64,000 bases of DNA from Shewanella mesophila (lineage in GTDB: Bacteria > Pseudomonadota > Gammaproteobacteria > Enterobacterales > Shewanellaceae), in assembly GCF_019457515.1 (NCBI RefSeq), contig NZ_CP080421.1:3658001-3722000 (forward strand), given 5' to 3'. Every line of letters begins with the position of its first letter. The stretch's first letter is position 1. Below the pieces are notes generated by a model. It was not told where the DNA came from. It worked only from the letters and a program-made list of their open reading frames with translations, and ran no database searches. The translations under genes were made by a program, and so were the position numbers. Positions 37,517 to 47,786 of the stretch are shown piece after piece.

Positions 37517-38302
37517 TCACATTAGTCCGAGGTTTTTCAGCGCCTGCCTGACGATAGCTTGTCGATAGGGCAACTCTTGGGTGTTGTCTAAATCCATATT
37601 CATGGCAAAGAAATAGGTATTATCTTCTTTCTCAATCCAACCAACCCACCAGCCAATTTTTTTATTCTGCCTAACGCCATATCCCGTTTTTGCCCTAAGC
37701 ACCCAATCACTATTGGCTTCGTTCAACATCATGGTTTTCACTATACGTTGACTACGCTCGGAGACGGGAAGCTGATTATGATAAAGTCGCTGCAGAAACT
37801 GCACCTGCTCAGTTGCAGAAATAGCTAGCTCACCGTCTAGCCAAAAGCTATCCAAACCACCAGAAATATCCTTATTGCCATAGTTAAGCAAGCGAACCCC
37901 TTTGCTCATTTTATCCTCTCCGAGGGCTAAGGCTAATTTTTGATAAATGGGCACAACTGAATACTTCATCGCTGAAGCGAAGTTATGGTCTCGATTCCAA
38001 CTGCTATAGTCACGCTTAACACCATCCCAAACAAATTGCGTATGCTCATCTTTAACTAATCCTGCCTCAAGTAAGAGTAAACTGTTAGGGATCTTAAACG
38101 TTGAAGCTGGAATATATCGCTGTTGGCTGCGGACGCTATTATTGGTCAGTTGCTCGCCACTACTGTCATTAAGCAACACAAGAGCGCCGTCGACATTAAC
38201 ATCATTAAACGCTTGTTGCAGCGGGTCGACCTTGGCGTTTGCTTGATGGCTCAGCGATACCAAACTGATTACGGCAATAGTGGTTAAGATTAGAAAACGC
38301 AT
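37517..38302 (-). CDS. class D beta-lactamase (OXA-48/OXA-55-like)
   Basis: A 261-residue periplasmic enzyme with a Sec signal of about 23 residues. Catalytic motifs are complete: Ser67-T-F-Lys70, Ser115-V-V, Tyr141-G-N and Lys205-T-G. The conserved DSFWLDG (about 151-157) contains the Trp that stabilises the carbamylated Lys, and WNRDHN and KIGWWVGW are shared with OXA-48. The loop after KTG reads YGVRQNKK, closer to OXA-55 of S. algae than to OXA-48 (YSTRIEPK). Shewanella species are the known reservoir of this group. Hydrolysis of penicillins is expected; carbapenem activity is possible but cannot be judged from sequence alone. Confidence 0.93.
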   Translation of the reverse strand: MRFLILTTIAVISLVSLSHQANAKVDPLQQAFNDVNVDGALVLLNDSSGEQLTNNSVRSQQRYIPASTFKIPNSLLLLEAGLVKDEHTQFVWDGVKRDYSSWNRDHNFASAMKYSVVPIYQKLALALGEDKMSKGVRLLNYGNKDISGGLDSFWLDGELAISATEQVQFLQRLYHNQLPVSERSQRIVKTMMLNEANSDWVLRAKTGYGVRQNKKIGWWVGWIEKEDNTYFFAMNMDLDNTQELPYRQAIVRQALKNLGLM

Positions 38303-38562
38303 GAATTACACTCCAAATGATCGACGTACTCAGCATAACAGAACATGAGGTTCGACAATCGGCCAAAGCTGTGATGATTTATGTCAAAAAAAGGGCATTT
38401 TATCAATAAACCTCAATGCTTTATTTGCGCTTTGATGTCGTGCATACTCAGTTGTTGACTATAATAAATTCAAATTGATAATTACCCAGCCATACATTGC
38501 CAGATCCACGCCTTGTATCCTAGGAAAGGGTCAAAAGATAAGTACGGAAAGGATTAAAAGCC

Positions 38563-39714
38563 ATGAGTAAATCAGCCTTAGCCTTGGCGATGACCGCCAT
38601 TTTAAGCAGCACCGCCGCCCTTGCAAATCTCGATGTCGAAGAGCTACGCATCCCAAGCGCGACCCAAGCGATTCCTAATGTGGTGAGTCGCTACCAAGCT
38701 ATGGTTGAAGATCTCGACAGCAAATATCGGCAACAAACCGATGAGCTTGTCATGACCCAAGTGGTCGCCCGTCAGGGAGAGAGATTATGGCAACAAGCGG
38801 TCAGAGATGTGCAGTCTGGTGGCCAAGATGATAGACCGCTCTACTGGAGCCGCCTCTCTATGAAGCAACAGCTCAAGCAGCATAATCCCGCATTCAAGAT
38901 TGCTACTTGGCAACGTAAAATTCTCCTTAACGCGGTGGAGAAATCTTCTCGGGGTTTTAGTGATATACAATTCGATGACAATACTCAAATCCGTATTCTA
39001 TTGACAGGCTTCGATCCCTTCTTCCTCGATCGCAATATTGATCAGAGTAATCCATCTGGTTTAGCCGCCCTAGCGCTTGATGGTTACAAGTTCAGTGTCA
39101 ATGGTAAGCAAGCTCAAATCGAAACCGTGATGATACCTGTGCGCTTTGCCGATTTTGACCAAGGCATTATCGAATCCTTGCTGACACCTATTTATCGTGA
39201 AAATAGCGTTAAGGCAATTTTCACCGTCAGCATGGGGCGTGATAACTTCGATCTTGAACGCTTTCCAGGGCGTAACCGCAGCGCCGCAGCGCCTGACAAT
39301 TTAAATGTACTCACGGGAGCCAGTGCTTCTGCGCCTAAAGCCCCCATGTTCGATGGCAAGACCCTAAATGGACCTGAATTTGTGGAGTTTTCCCTTCCGG
39401 TAGCGGCAATGCAAAGTGTCGAGGGACCATGGAAGGTCAATGATAACCACACTGTGACCACACTTGCCAAAGGTGAGTTTCAGGCTAAATCGCTACTGGA
39501 ATTACAAAGCGCAACTTCGGTAGAAGGCTCTGGTGGTGGCTATCTCTCAAATGAGATCTCCTATCGCACAGTGTTACTTGGGGCGCAGTTTAACAGTGCT
39601 ATCCCTGTTGGCCATATTCACACCCCGAGAATAGCGGCCTATGAAGCCGAGACGGAAATGAAGATAGTGGCTCAGGTCAAAGCTATGGTTGAAGCCGCGG
39701 CAACTCAGTTATAA
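38563..39714 (+). CDS. secreted pyroglutamyl-peptidase I-like protein, catalytic Cys apparently replaced
   Basis: A 383-residue protein with a Sec signal (about 1-21). The core resembles peptidase family C15: TGFDPFFLDRN with NPSG (about 147-165), and the Glu region SMGRDNFDLERFPG (about 222). The segment that normally carries the nucleophile (G-x-x-x-C-N) reads GGGYLSNEISYR (about 322-333), so Ser seems to stand where Cys is expected; the His-containing end reads VGHIHTPRI (about 350). It is much longer than the usual 210-residue enzyme, with an N-terminal helical extension (about 25-140). It may be an inactive or Ser-dependent homologue in the periplasm. Confidence 0.7.
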   Translation: MSKSALALAMTAILSSTAALANLDVEELRIPSATQAIPNVVSRYQAMVEDLDSKYRQQTDELVMTQVVARQGERLWQQAVRDVQSGGQDDRPLYWSRLSMKQQLKQHNPAFKIATWQRKILLNAVEKSSRGFSDIQFDDNTQIRILLTGFDPFFLDRNIDQSNPSGLAALALDGYKFSVNGKQAQIETVMIPVRFADFDQGIIESLLTPIYRENSVKAIFTVSMGRDNFDLERFPGRNRSAAAPDNLNVLTGASASAPKAPMFDGKTLNGPEFVEFSLPVAAMQSVEGPWKVNDNHTVTTLAKGEFQAKSLLELQSATSVEGSGGGYLSNEISYRTVLLGAQFNSAIPVGHIHTPRIAAYEAETEMKIVAQVKAMVEAAATQL

Positions 39715-39765
39715 TATCCATCATTAAGGTGCCCACATACAGTGGGCGCAATCATAAGATTTAAC

Positions 39766-40332
39766 ATGTATCAGCGCATCAGAACTATGATCAAGGGCAA
39801 GGCGTCCGCTCAAGTTATTCCCCCTCACGTAAATAGAAGTGCGCCGCCCAAGACTGATAATCAGGCGCACATTTTGCGCAGTGTAGAAAGTTGCTATCGA
39901 CTCGCAGAGCAACAACTCAACAGATCCTTTCCTCGCCCAGAAGTTAACTTCAAACTTAGAGGTAAAAGCGCAGGCACGGCCCATCTACAACTCAATAAGC
40001 TGAGATTTAATGCTACCTTGCTAGAAGAGAATGCGGCCGAATTCGTTGCCCAAGTAGTGCCCCACGAAATTTGTCATCTACTCGCTTATCAGCTCTATGG
40101 ACGGGTCAAACCCCATGGAAAAGAGTGGCAATCTTTAATGATAAAACTCTACCAACTACGACCCAGCACCACTCACAACTTAGATATCAGCTCAGTTGAA
40201 GGTAAAACCTATGGGTATCGATGTGATTGTGGGCCCGTAAATCTGAGCGTTCGCAGGCATAATAAGATACTCCGTCAACAAACGCAGTACCGTTGCCGCC
40301 GTTGTAGCCAGACATTAACCTTGGCAGGATGA
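39766..40332 (+). CDS. sprT: SprT-family zinc protein
   Basis: The catalytic zinc motif HEICH lies near residue 99, followed by KPHGKEWQSLM with the third His. The C-terminus has a zinc ribbon: CDCG and CRRC (about 150-185). These match SprT, a SprT-like metallopeptidase-fold protein first tied to bolA expression in E. coli. Start: the first ATG at 39766 is used; an in-frame GTG at 39742 lies within a hairpin (GCCCAC/GTGGGC) and is less likely. Confidence 0.85.
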   Translation: MYQRIRTMIKGKASAQVIPPHVNRSAPPKTDNQAHILRSVESCYRLAEQQLNRSFPRPEVNFKLRGKSAGTAHLQLNKLRFNATLLEENAAEFVAQVVPHEICHLLAYQLYGRVKPHGKEWQSLMIKLYQLRPSTTHNLDISSVEGKTYGYRCDCGPVNLSVRRHNKILRQQTQYRCRRCSQTLTLAG

Positions 40333-40590
40333 TGAGCACTACCCAAAAAGATTAGTCAATCACTCACCTCGACGCCTTGCTTCATTACTGTCCCATCCCG
40401 TAAAATCAGCGCCAAACAGCAGAAGTAATGTTAAGTTTTTGTCACTACTAGCATAACTATCACCATAATTTTTACTGTATCTATTACTGTAACAATCGCT
40501 GTATCAAGGTGACACTGAAGCTCAAGGCCATCTAGAGCCAATAGCATATATTCAGTGCCGCTGTAATTGTATTTTTAGGGATTTATTATA

Positions 40591-41343
40591 TTGAACACCA
40601 TATCTAGCCGGTGCAAATGGGCACTGACGGCTATGCTGCTGGCGCTGTCTATATTGTCGAGCGGTGCACAGGCTTCACACCCCAGCAGTTTTGGTCAGGC
40701 TAAAAATATCGCGCGACTCCTCTATACAAAAGAACTTCCCGCCACCAGTTTCTATTGTGGTTGCGATATCACGGTGACGGGTAAAAAATGGCAGCCTAAT
40801 TTTAGCCATTGCGGATATCAGGTGCGTAAGCAGCAAAAACGCGCCAGCCGAATAGAATGGGAACACATTGTCCCAGCATGGGAGTTTGGTCATCAACGTC
40901 AATGCTGGCAAAAGGGTGGCAGAAAACAGTGTGGTAAGAGTGATGACCAATTTAAGATGATGGAAAGCGACCTGCACAACTTGGTGCCTGCCATCGGCGA
41001 GGTCAATGGCGACCGCAGCAACTACCGATTTAGTCAATGGAATGCCCATCCAAATCAGTATGGTCAATGCGCCATGGTGGTCGACTTTAAATCTCGCAAA
41101 GTAGAACCGCCGAGTTATACTCGCGGTAAAATTGCCCGCACCTATCTCTATATGCAACAGGCGTATGGATTACAGATCGCTAAAAGCCAATTAAAGCTAT
41201 TTAAAGCATGGGATAAAACTTACCCAGTTGATACTATTGAGTGTCAACGAGATCTGGCGATAGCTAATCGCCAAGGCAATCACAACCCTTTTGTGCAGGC
41301 ACAATGTCAAAAGTTGGCCGAATTTAAACAGACTGCGGAGTAG
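40591..41343 (+). CDS. endA: DNA-specific endonuclease I
   Basis: A 250-residue periplasmic nuclease with a signal peptide of about 28 residues ending AQASH. The beta-beta-alpha-metal active site is [14 protein letters not shown] (about 88-101), followed by [19 protein letters not shown] (about 131). Paired cysteines ([14 protein letters not shown]) fit the disulfide-bonded fold. The start is a TTG with AGGG upstream; the next ATG at 40633 would remove the basic part of the signal. It is three bases from rsmE, so they are co-transcribed. Confidence 0.93.
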   Translation: MNTISSRCKWALTAMLLALSILSSGAQASHPSSFGQAKNIARLLYTKELPATSFYCGCDITVTGKKWQPNFSHCGYQVRKQQKRASRIEWEHIVPAWEFGHQRQCWQKGGRKQCGKSDDQFKMMESDLHNLVPAIGEVNGDRSNYRFSQWNAHPNQYGQCAMVVDFKSRKVEPPSYTRGKIARTYLYMQQAYGLQIAKSQLKLFKAWDKTYPVDTIECQRDLAIANRQGNHNPFVQAQCQKLAEFKQTAE

Positions 41344-41346
41344 CAG

Positions 41347-42078
41347 ATGAGAGTTCCAAGGATCTATCAGCTGGGCGAACTCGCCCTATCTCAAACTGTC
41401 ATGTTAGACAGCGAGGCCGCGGGCCATGTTGGCCGAGTATTACGTATGGGACCGGGCGAAAAGCTCGAACTCTTCAACGGCGACGGACACAAATATTTAG
41501 CTGAAATTGTCAGCGCTAGTAAGAAAAACGTCGAAGTTAAGGTCTTAACTCAAGCGACCAACGATAGCGAGTCACCATTGAACTTGCATCTAGGACAAGT
41601 GATCTCACGTGGTGACAGGATGGAGTTTACGATCCAAAAATCGGTAGAACTTGGCGTAAGCACCATTACCCCGCTGTTTTCTGAACGTTGTGGAGTAAAA
41701 CTTAACGGCGAACGTTTAGAGAAAAAGATCCAGCAATGGCAGAAGATTGTTATCAGCGCCTGTGAGCAATCGGGTCGCAGTACAGTGCCGCTTGTACGCC
41801 CAGCAATGTCACTCGAAGCCTGGTGTGCAGAACCAAGCGATGCACTAAAACTTAACCTTCATCCTCGCGCGGCTCACGGTATTAATGGCTTGCAACTCGA
41901 TACCACTAGAGTACGTCTGCTAATCGGCCCAGAAGGTGGTTTATCAGAAACTGAGATCATGATGACAGAGCAATATCAGTTTACCGATGTACTGCTTGGT
42001 CCCCGCGTACTAAGAACAGAAACCGCGGCGCTGACGGCGATCAGTGCGCTACAACTTAGATTTGGCGATTTAGGTTAA
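41347..42078 (+). CDS. rsmE: 16S rRNA m3U1498 methyltransferase
   Basis: A 243-residue SPOUT methyltransferase. The N-terminal PUA-like domain opens [12 protein letters not shown] and [11 protein letters not shown]. The knotted SAM-binding part contains [18 protein letters not shown] (about 98-115) and [13 protein letters not shown] (about 196-208), ending in [11 protein letters not shown]. It methylates U1498 of 16S rRNA in the assembled 30S subunit. Position endA-rsmE-gshB is common in Gammaproteobacteria. Confidence 0.96.
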   Translation: MRVPRIYQLGELALSQTVMLDSEAAGHVGRVLRMGPGEKLELFNGDGHKYLAEIVSASKKNVEVKVLTQATNDSESPLNLHLGQVISRGDRMEFTIQKSVELGVSTITPLFSERCGVKLNGERLEKKIQQWQKIVISACEQSGRSTVPLVRPAMSLEAWCAEPSDALKLNLHPRAAHGINGLQLDTTRVRLLIGPEGGLSETEIMMTEQYQFTDVLLGPRVLRTETAALTAISALQLRFGDLG

Positions 42079-42118
42079 TCAACCTAGATGAACCACCAGA
42101 AACAATAAGGATACAGAG

Positions 42119-43066
42119 ATGATTAAGCTTGGCATAGTGATGGACCCGATTAGCGACATCAACATTAAGAAAGACTCGAGTTTCGCCATGCTGTTAGCGG
42201 CGCAGTCTCGCGGCTATCAACTTTTTTATATGGAAATGAAAGATCTCGCTATGGTCAACGGCGTTGCTATGGCAACCATGAGTCCGTTAACCGTGCAGCA
42301 AGACGAGCAGAACTGGTACCAACTTGGTGACGCTACCGACACACCTCTGGCAGAATTAGACGCGATTTTAATGCGTAAAGATCCGCCATTCGATACTGAG
42401 TTTATCTACGCAACCTATATGCTTGAGCGCGCCGAAGAGCAAGGCGTACTGATTGTTAACAAGCCGCAAAGTTTGCGTGATGCCAATGAAAAACTCTTTA
42501 CCGCTTGGTTTAGTGAGTTCACTCCAGAAACCATAGTAACCCGCGATGCTGCACGAATTCGTGCTTTCTATCAAGAGAAAGGCGATATCATCTTAAAACC
42601 ACTCGACGGCATGGGTGGCAGCTCGATTTTTAGAGTTAAAGCTAACGATCCAAACCTTGGCGTGATCATCGAGACACTGACTAATCACGGTCAACAATAC
42701 GCGATGGCACAAGCCTTTATCCCAGATATCACCTCTGGAGATAAACGTATTTTGGTGGTAGATGGACAGCCCGTGCCTTATAGCCTGGCGCGCATTCCAC
42801 AAAATGGTGAAACCCGCGGTAACTTAGCTGCCGGCGGCAGAGGCGTCGCCCAACCACTGTCAGAAAGTGACTGGGCAATTGCCAATGCGATTGGCCCAGA
42901 ACTTAAAAAACGTGGACTTATCTTCGTCGGTTTAGATGTTATCGGTGACAAACTTACTGAGATCAATGTGACCAGCCCAACGTGCATTAAAGAGATAGAA
43001 GCCGCTTTCGATGTTGATATTACTGGCATGTTGATGGATGCCATCGAAGCACGCGTTAATCCTTAA
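42119..43066 (+). CDS. gshB: glutathione synthetase
   Basis: A 315-residue ATP-grasp enzyme that joins gamma-glutamylcysteine and glycine. Motifs: VMDPISDINIKKDSSFAML at the start, LMRKDPPFD (about 82-90), LKPLDGMGGSSIFR (about 159-172), RRVNLAAGG-type glycine-rich loop (ETRGNLAAGGRG) and EINVTSPTCIKEI. Length is exactly that of the family. 40 bp after rsmE and 12 bp before the phosphatase gene. Confidence 0.97.
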   Translation: MIKLGIVMDPISDINIKKDSSFAMLLAAQSRGYQLFYMEMKDLAMVNGVAMATMSPLTVQQDEQNWYQLGDATDTPLAELDAILMRKDPPFDTEFIYATYMLERAEEQGVLIVNKPQSLRDANEKLFTAWFSEFTPETIVTRDAARIRAFYQEKGDIILKPLDGMGGSSIFRVKANDPNLGVIIETLTNHGQQYAMAQAFIPDITSGDKRILVVDGQPVPYSLARIPQNGETRGNLAAGGRGVAQPLSESDWAIANAIGPELKKRGLIFVGLDVIGDKLTEINVTSPTCIKEIEAAFDVDITGMLMDAIEARVNP

Positions 43067-43078
43067 TTCGGAGCCCAA

Positions 43079-44497
43079 ATGAAGTTATCTCAATTTGTAT
43101 CTTTTATCGCTGCCGCGCTGTCACTGGTTAGCTGTGCGAGTTTTGCCAATGCCATCGCGCCAACAGAAGCGCCTGCTATCCCTAAAAATATCATCATCAT
43201 GGTGGGTGATGGTATGGGGCCTGCTTATACCGCGGCTTATCGTTATTACCGCGATAACCCAAACACTCAAGAGGTTGAACAAACCGTTTTTGACCGCCTT
43301 TTAGTGGGCAATGCCAGTACCTACCCCGCAGCGGTAAGCGGCGTAGTGACTGACTCGGCTGCGGCGGCTACCGCTTTAGCTACCGGGATCAAGAGTTATA
43401 ATGGTGCTGTCTCTGTCGATGTAGACAAACGCCCTATTCCAACCATTATGGAGCAGGCTAAAAAACGAGGCATGAGCACAGGTATCGCAGTGACATCGCA
43501 AATCAACCATGCAACTCCAGCCGCCTTTTTAAGTCATAACGAAAGCCGTCGTAACTATGATGAGTTGGCAAAAAGTTATCTCAATATCGATGCCGATGTG
43601 CTGCTTGGCGGCGGGCAAAAATATTTTCCAACGTCCTTAATCCAAAAGTTTGAAGCCAAGGGTTACCAGTATCTCTCTGATTTCAATTCGCTAGCAGCGC
43701 TAACTCAACCCAAAGTCATCGGGCTTTTTGCCGATGTGCAGCTGCCTTGGGCCATCGATGAACCAGAAGCTAACCGTCTAAGTCAGATGACAGAAAAGGC
43801 ATTAAGCTTATTATCCAATAATGACAAAGGATTTGTGCTTTTAGTCGAGGGAAGCCTTATTGACTGGGCTGGTCATGATAACGATATCGCTGCCGCTATG
43901 GCTGAAGTGAATGAGTTTGCCAACGCTATCGAAGTGGTAGAGCAATATATTCGTAGCCACAATGATACGCTGTTAGTGGTCACCGCCGATCATAACACTG
44001 GCGGTTTATCTATTGGCACAGATGGCGACTACCGCTGGGATGGTCAACTCCTTCGCAATATTACCGCAAGCCCTGCCACGATAGCGACTCAGGCAATCGC
44101 CACTGATGAGTGGCGCTCGGTAGTTGAAAATCACCTAGGGCTAGCATTAACCGACGATGAATTTAAACAGCTTAGCAATGCAAGAATGCAAGGGCAGAAA
44201 ACACTGCACGCCAAGATTAAGCGCCTTATCGACAAACGCTCAAATACAGGCTGGACAACTGGCGGCCACACTGGCGTAGATGTGCAAGTGTTTGCAACAG
44301 GTCCAGCATCGACACTATTTTTTGGCCATCAAGATAACACCGATATCGCCAATAAGTTGATCAGCTTATTGCCTAAGATGCCAAGGCCTACAGCAACGAC
44401 ACCTGCGGCGCCCAAGACACAAAGCGGTCAACCTGAAAGAGAGCAACCTATAGCCACAAGTATGCCAGCGGAAACAGGCACAACGACTAGACTATAA
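43079..44497 (+). CDS. alkaline phosphatase
   Basis: A 472-residue periplasmic enzyme with a Sec signal of about 25 residues. The metal-binding start is IIIMVGDGMGPAY (about 37-49), and the nucleophile is Ser in VVTDSAAAATALATG. Later ligands are in EGSLIDWAGHDND and TADHNTGG; the final metal His is in GGHTGVDV (about 398). It belongs to the PhoA superfamily. The last 45 residues (from TATTPAAPK) are a low-complexity Pro/Thr/Ala tail, not part of the fold. It follows gshB closely, and a strong hairpin ends the operon. Confidence 0.92.
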   Translation: MKLSQFVSFIAAALSLVSCASFANAIAPTEAPAIPKNIIIMVGDGMGPAYTAAYRYYRDNPNTQEVEQTVFDRLLVGNASTYPAAVSGVVTDSAAAATALATGIKSYNGAVSVDVDKRPIPTIMEQAKKRGMSTGIAVTSQINHATPAAFLSHNESRRNYDELAKSYLNIDADVLLGGGQKYFPTSLIQKFEAKGYQYLSDFNSLAALTQPKVIGLFADVQLPWAIDEPEANRLSQMTEKALSLLSNNDKGFVLLVEGSLIDWAGHDNDIAAAMAEVNEFANAIEVVEQYIRSHNDTLLVVTADHNTGGLSIGTDGDYRWDGQLLRNITASPATIATQAIATDEWRSVVENHLGLALTDDEFKQLSNARMQGQKTLHAKIKRLIDKRSNTGWTTGGHTGVDVQVFATGPASTLFFGHQDNTDIANKLISLLPKMPRPTATTPAAPKTQSGQPEREQPIATSMPAETGTTTRL

Positions 44498-44506
44498 GCT
44501 TAACTC

Positions 44507-44542
44507 GCTCTCGCAGTTTGGCAGCAAACTGCGAGAGCTTAT
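44507..44542 (+). terminator. terminator of the endA-rsmE-gshB-phosphatase operon
   Basis: A perfect 14-bp stem, GCTCTCGCAGTTTG with its complement, encloses a GCAG loop. It is followed by TTATT, a weak T tract, so termination may be partial. Confidence 0.75.
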
Positions 44543-44783
44543 TCATCGATATACCCAATTGACTTAAATAACCTGGACTCGGGATACTAAACGTAAAACG
44601 CCCAAGTCATCTAACCTTAATCCATCTCTTAACCCGAGTTCAGGTTAAATAGATCTTCAGTTTAAAAAGCGATTTTAATCTCGAGTTAACTGCAAAAATA
44701 GACATCACCCGATAAAATCATTACTGATAATGGCTAATCACAGATATAATTATCGACAAATTCTATCGATATATTGGTTTTTC

Positions 44784-45806
44784 GTGCTATCTAACCCCTC
44801 GCAACTTATTTTAAGAAACAGTGAACTATTTGAATCAAAGAATGTTTTACTGCTCAACTTTGAAAGTGATCTACTCGCTAAAGAACTACTTCACAGCGCC
44901 AAACAGGTCACCGCGTTAGCACTCGATTTCAATCACTATCAACAATTAGCTTCCCATGAGTCTGCAAGTCTATCGGTCTATTTCGGGCACAATTTGCCCG
45001 TTGAGGCTAAATTTGATGCTGTAATATTGTTTTATCCTAAGTCCAAGAGTTTAGCCCCTTACCTCATCAACTTAGCAGGTTTACATCTTAAATCGGGCGG
45101 AGAACTTTTTGTCGTAGGCGAAAATAAGGGCGGCGTTCGCTCTATTGCGAAACAACTTCCCGACTACTTTGATAGCGCCAGCAAATTGGACAATGCGCGC
45201 CATTGCCTACTCTTTGGCACAGAGCTGATTAATACCGCCCCGGCAATAAAACTGGAAGACTGGGTAAGCCAATACACCTTATCGACGCCACAAGGAGAGA
45301 TCACCATATGCAATCTGGTCGGTGTATTTAGTGAGAAGCGTTTAGATGAGGGTACAAAACTACTACTCGAACACCTTCCTGCATTGCATGGCAAAGTGCT
45401 CGATTTTGGTTGTGGCGCGGGCATCATTAGTGCGGCGATGCTGAAATTACAGCCGACACTCGACATCGATTGCGTCGACATTAATGCGATGGCCTTGGCC
45501 TCTTGCCGACTCACATTAGCTGCCAATGGCATGACGGCAAACGTCTATCCGTCAGATGGCATAGGGCAAGCACAAGGGGTATTTGACGGTATTATCTCTA
45601 ACCCGCCCTTCCACGATGGATTGCAGAGCACCACCAATATTGCGGCACAATTTGTACAAGATAGCGCCAAAAAGCTAAAGCCTTCGGGTAAATGGCGCAT
45701 CGTAGCCAATCGCCATCTCCCCTACAGCGAGCTTATTGCGAAACAGTTCAAAACCGTGAACGTCATAGCGGAAAATAATAAATACAAAGTTTATTCAAAT
45801 AGTTAA
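44784..45806 (+). CDS. rsmC: 16S rRNA m2G1207 methyltransferase
   Basis: A 340-residue protein with two related methyltransferase-like halves. The C-terminal half is active: SAM motif [10 protein letters not shown] (about 205-214) and catalytic NPPFHDG (about 272-278). The N-terminal half keeps [13 protein letters not shown] and [11 protein letters not shown], as in E. coli RsmC. Start: an open frame begins at 44730, but family members begin close to [13 protein letters not shown], so the GTG at 44784 is chosen. It has its own terminator. Confidence 0.92.
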   Translation: MLSNPSQLILRNSELFESKNVLLLNFESDLLAKELLHSAKQVTALALDFNHYQQLASHESASLSVYFGHNLPVEAKFDAVILFYPKSKSLAPYLINLAGLHLKSGGELFVVGENKGGVRSIAKQLPDYFDSASKLDNARHCLLFGTELINTAPAIKLEDWVSQYTLSTPQGEITICNLVGVFSEKRLDEGTKLLLEHLPALHGKVLDFGCGAGIISAAMLKLQPTLDIDCVDINAMALASCRLTLAANGMTANVYPSDGIGQAQGVFDGIISNPPFHDGLQSTTNIAAQFVQDSAKKLKPSGKWRIVANRHLPYSELIAKQFKTVNVIAENNKYKVYSNS

Positions 45807-45838
45807 AAACGTTTTATCAATCTGTAAAACCATTTAAT

Positions 45839-45875
45839 AAGGCTGAGGGTTATCGATTTCCCCCAGCCTTTATTT
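45839..45875 (+). terminator. terminator of rsmC
   Basis: AAGGCTG.GGG pairs with CCCCCAGCCTT (45860-45870), followed by a T-rich tail. Confidence 0.75.
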
Positions 45876-46001
45876 TATATTCTCTCCAACACGAGACTCA
45901 GCTCAAATACTTCATAAATAAAGACTTCATAGGTCAAACTTTATGCTGTTATACTCAGGCAACACACTCTAATAATAAGAATCTAACTTCGGAAACAACA
46001 T

Positions 46002-47672
46002 ATGCTGGATCCCGGACTCATAGAACTAAGTAACGATGGCAAATTTGCAGAATTAAGATTGATCCCCAACACCCACGGACCAGTGAGTGTTGAGGGGATT
46101 AACGAGTTGCTCTCTTTCCCTGAATTATCACGTCTCTTCCCTCGTACCAATGTCATCGATAAAGCCGTTATACAAGTAAACAAGTTAATAGGCCAAGATG
46201 ATGGCCAATATGAACTCTTCTTTGAGGTAGCTGAGCGGCGTGATGGCGAAATTGAAATTGCGATAGCCGAAGATAATATGAGTGCCGAGATGACTTTAGT
46301 CGCGCCATGGGGTGGCAATGAAACCACCCTACCCGATATCCTAAAGGCATTAAAAGCTAACAATATCAGCATGGGGCTCAGCAAGCTTAAGATCCAATCC
46401 TTATTGAAACAATTGACATCTCTCCAGCCTGGTGAATCTTGTACCAACGTCATTGCTCATGGAAAACCGGCTATCAATGGTGATAACGCCATTATCGAAC
46501 GCAAAGTTCCATTAGCAAGAGAGCGACTTTTACAGCCCCAAGAACGCGAAGACGGCACTGTCGATATGCGAAACTTGGGCGATGTGATCATGGTCAAGCC
46601 TAATGATACGCTAATGATAAAAAAGCCAGCTACCGAAGGGACTTCTGGTTACGATGTTAGAGGTCAAAAGCTAGAACCAATCCCAGGCAAGGATATTACA
46701 TTGACTGCGGGTAATGGTGCCCACCTGCTTGAAAGCGATGCAAACGTACTAGTAGCATCGGTTGCGGGTCAACCCGTCGAAACCAAGACAGGCATGCAGG
46801 TCGATGATGTACTTGAGATAAAAGATGTCGATATTGGCTACGGTAACGTCGACTTTAAAGGCAGTATCTTAGTAACCGGCGATGTTCATGAAGGTATGGT
46901 GGTCAAAACCACAGGTGATATTACCGTGATGGGATTTGTCGATTCAGCTCACCTCATCGCGAATGGTGATATCACCGTCAGCAAAGGGGTGATCGGAAGA
47001 CAGTTAAAAGAAGATCAGCTTTCAACCAAGTTGCATGCCAAAGGTCAAATTTCAGCTCAATTTGTCCAATATTCGGAGCTTGAGGCAGAAGGTGAGATTT
47101 TAGTTACTAAACAGCTACTTCATAGTCATACCAGCACAACCCAAACCCTGACAGTCAGTGACGCGAACGGACGCAGAGGTGACTTAGTTGGCGGCATAGC
47201 CAAATCAGACAAAGGGGTCAAAGCGGTAATTATTGGCGCTACCGCTGGTACCAAAACCGAAATCTATTGTGCGATGAAATATGGCGAACTTAAAGAATCA
47301 CTCAAACAGTTCGATCAAAGTATTAAACAGATGGTGGTTGCTAAACTTAATATCGAATCGAGCCTGAATAAATTACCGCCAAAAGCCCAGTGGCAAGATG
47401 ATGAATTAATGGTTGAACAAGTAAAAGGCATGCTGGAAGAGAAACGGCGAATCACTGCCGAGTGCTCAAAAGAAGAGATCGAATATAATCTGGCCCATCA
47501 AGAAGTCGAAGACTACTATCAACAATATCGCATAGAAGCTTGCAAACATATCTTTGCCAACGTAGAACTTCATATCGGGCCAGCCTTTAATCGCACTCAA
47601 CGCGAACACGGCCCCTGTATTGTGACAAATGTAAACCAAGAGATTAACTTCGATTACAGCAGTAGAAAGTAA
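46002..47672 (+). CDS. FapA-family protein (DUF342)
   Basis: A 556-residue cytoplasmic protein. Residues about 175-400 form a right-handed beta-helix typical of the FapA/DUF342 family, with repeated hexapeptide-like turns (DVDIGYGNVDFKGSILVTGDVHEGMVV, TTGDITVMGFVDSA, ANGDITVSKGVIG). The segment GYDVRGQKLEPIPGKDI is also diagnostic. A C-terminal coiled coil follows (about 420-520). In Vibrio and Bacillus relatives the family is linked to flagella or surface polymers; no flagellar gene is nearby, so the role here is open. Confidence 0.85.
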   Translation: MLDPGLIELSNDGKFAELRLIPNTHGPVSVEGINELLSFPELSRLFPRTNVIDKAVIQVNKLIGQDDGQYELFFEVAERRDGEIEIAIAEDNMSAEMTLVAPWGGNETTLPDILKALKANNISMGLSKLKIQSLLKQLTSLQPGESCTNVIAHGKPAINGDNAIIERKVPLARERLLQPQEREDGTVDMRNLGDVIMVKPNDTLMIKKPATEGTSGYDVRGQKLEPIPGKDITLTAGNGAHLLESDANVLVASVAGQPVETKTGMQVDDVLEIKDVDIGYGNVDFKGSILVTGDVHEGMVVKTTGDITVMGFVDSAHLIANGDITVSKGVIGRQLKEDQLSTKLHAKGQISAQFVQYSELEAEGEILVTKQLLHSHTSTTQTLTVSDANGRRGDLVGGIAKSDKGVKAVIIGATAGTKTEIYCAMKYGELKESLKQFDQSIKQMVVAKLNIESSLNKLPPKAQWQDDELMVEQVKGMLEEKRRITAECSKEEIEYNLAHQEVEDYYQQYRIEACKHIFANVELHIGPAFNRTQREHGPCIVTNVNQEINFDYSSRK

Positions 47673-47693
47673 CTCTGTCGTAGCTTTTTCTTG

Positions 47694-47724
47694 AAGAGGC
47701 GTAACCCAAAATTACGCCTCTTTT
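47694..47724 (+). terminator. terminator of the FapA-family gene
   Basis: AAGAGGCGTAA pairs with TTACGCCTCTT around a short loop and is followed by T residues. Confidence 0.85.
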
Positions 47725-47786
47725 ATTTCTTTCAGTTTTACAGGCATAATCCCGCACTATAACGCTGTGTAAATAAGAGATATAAC

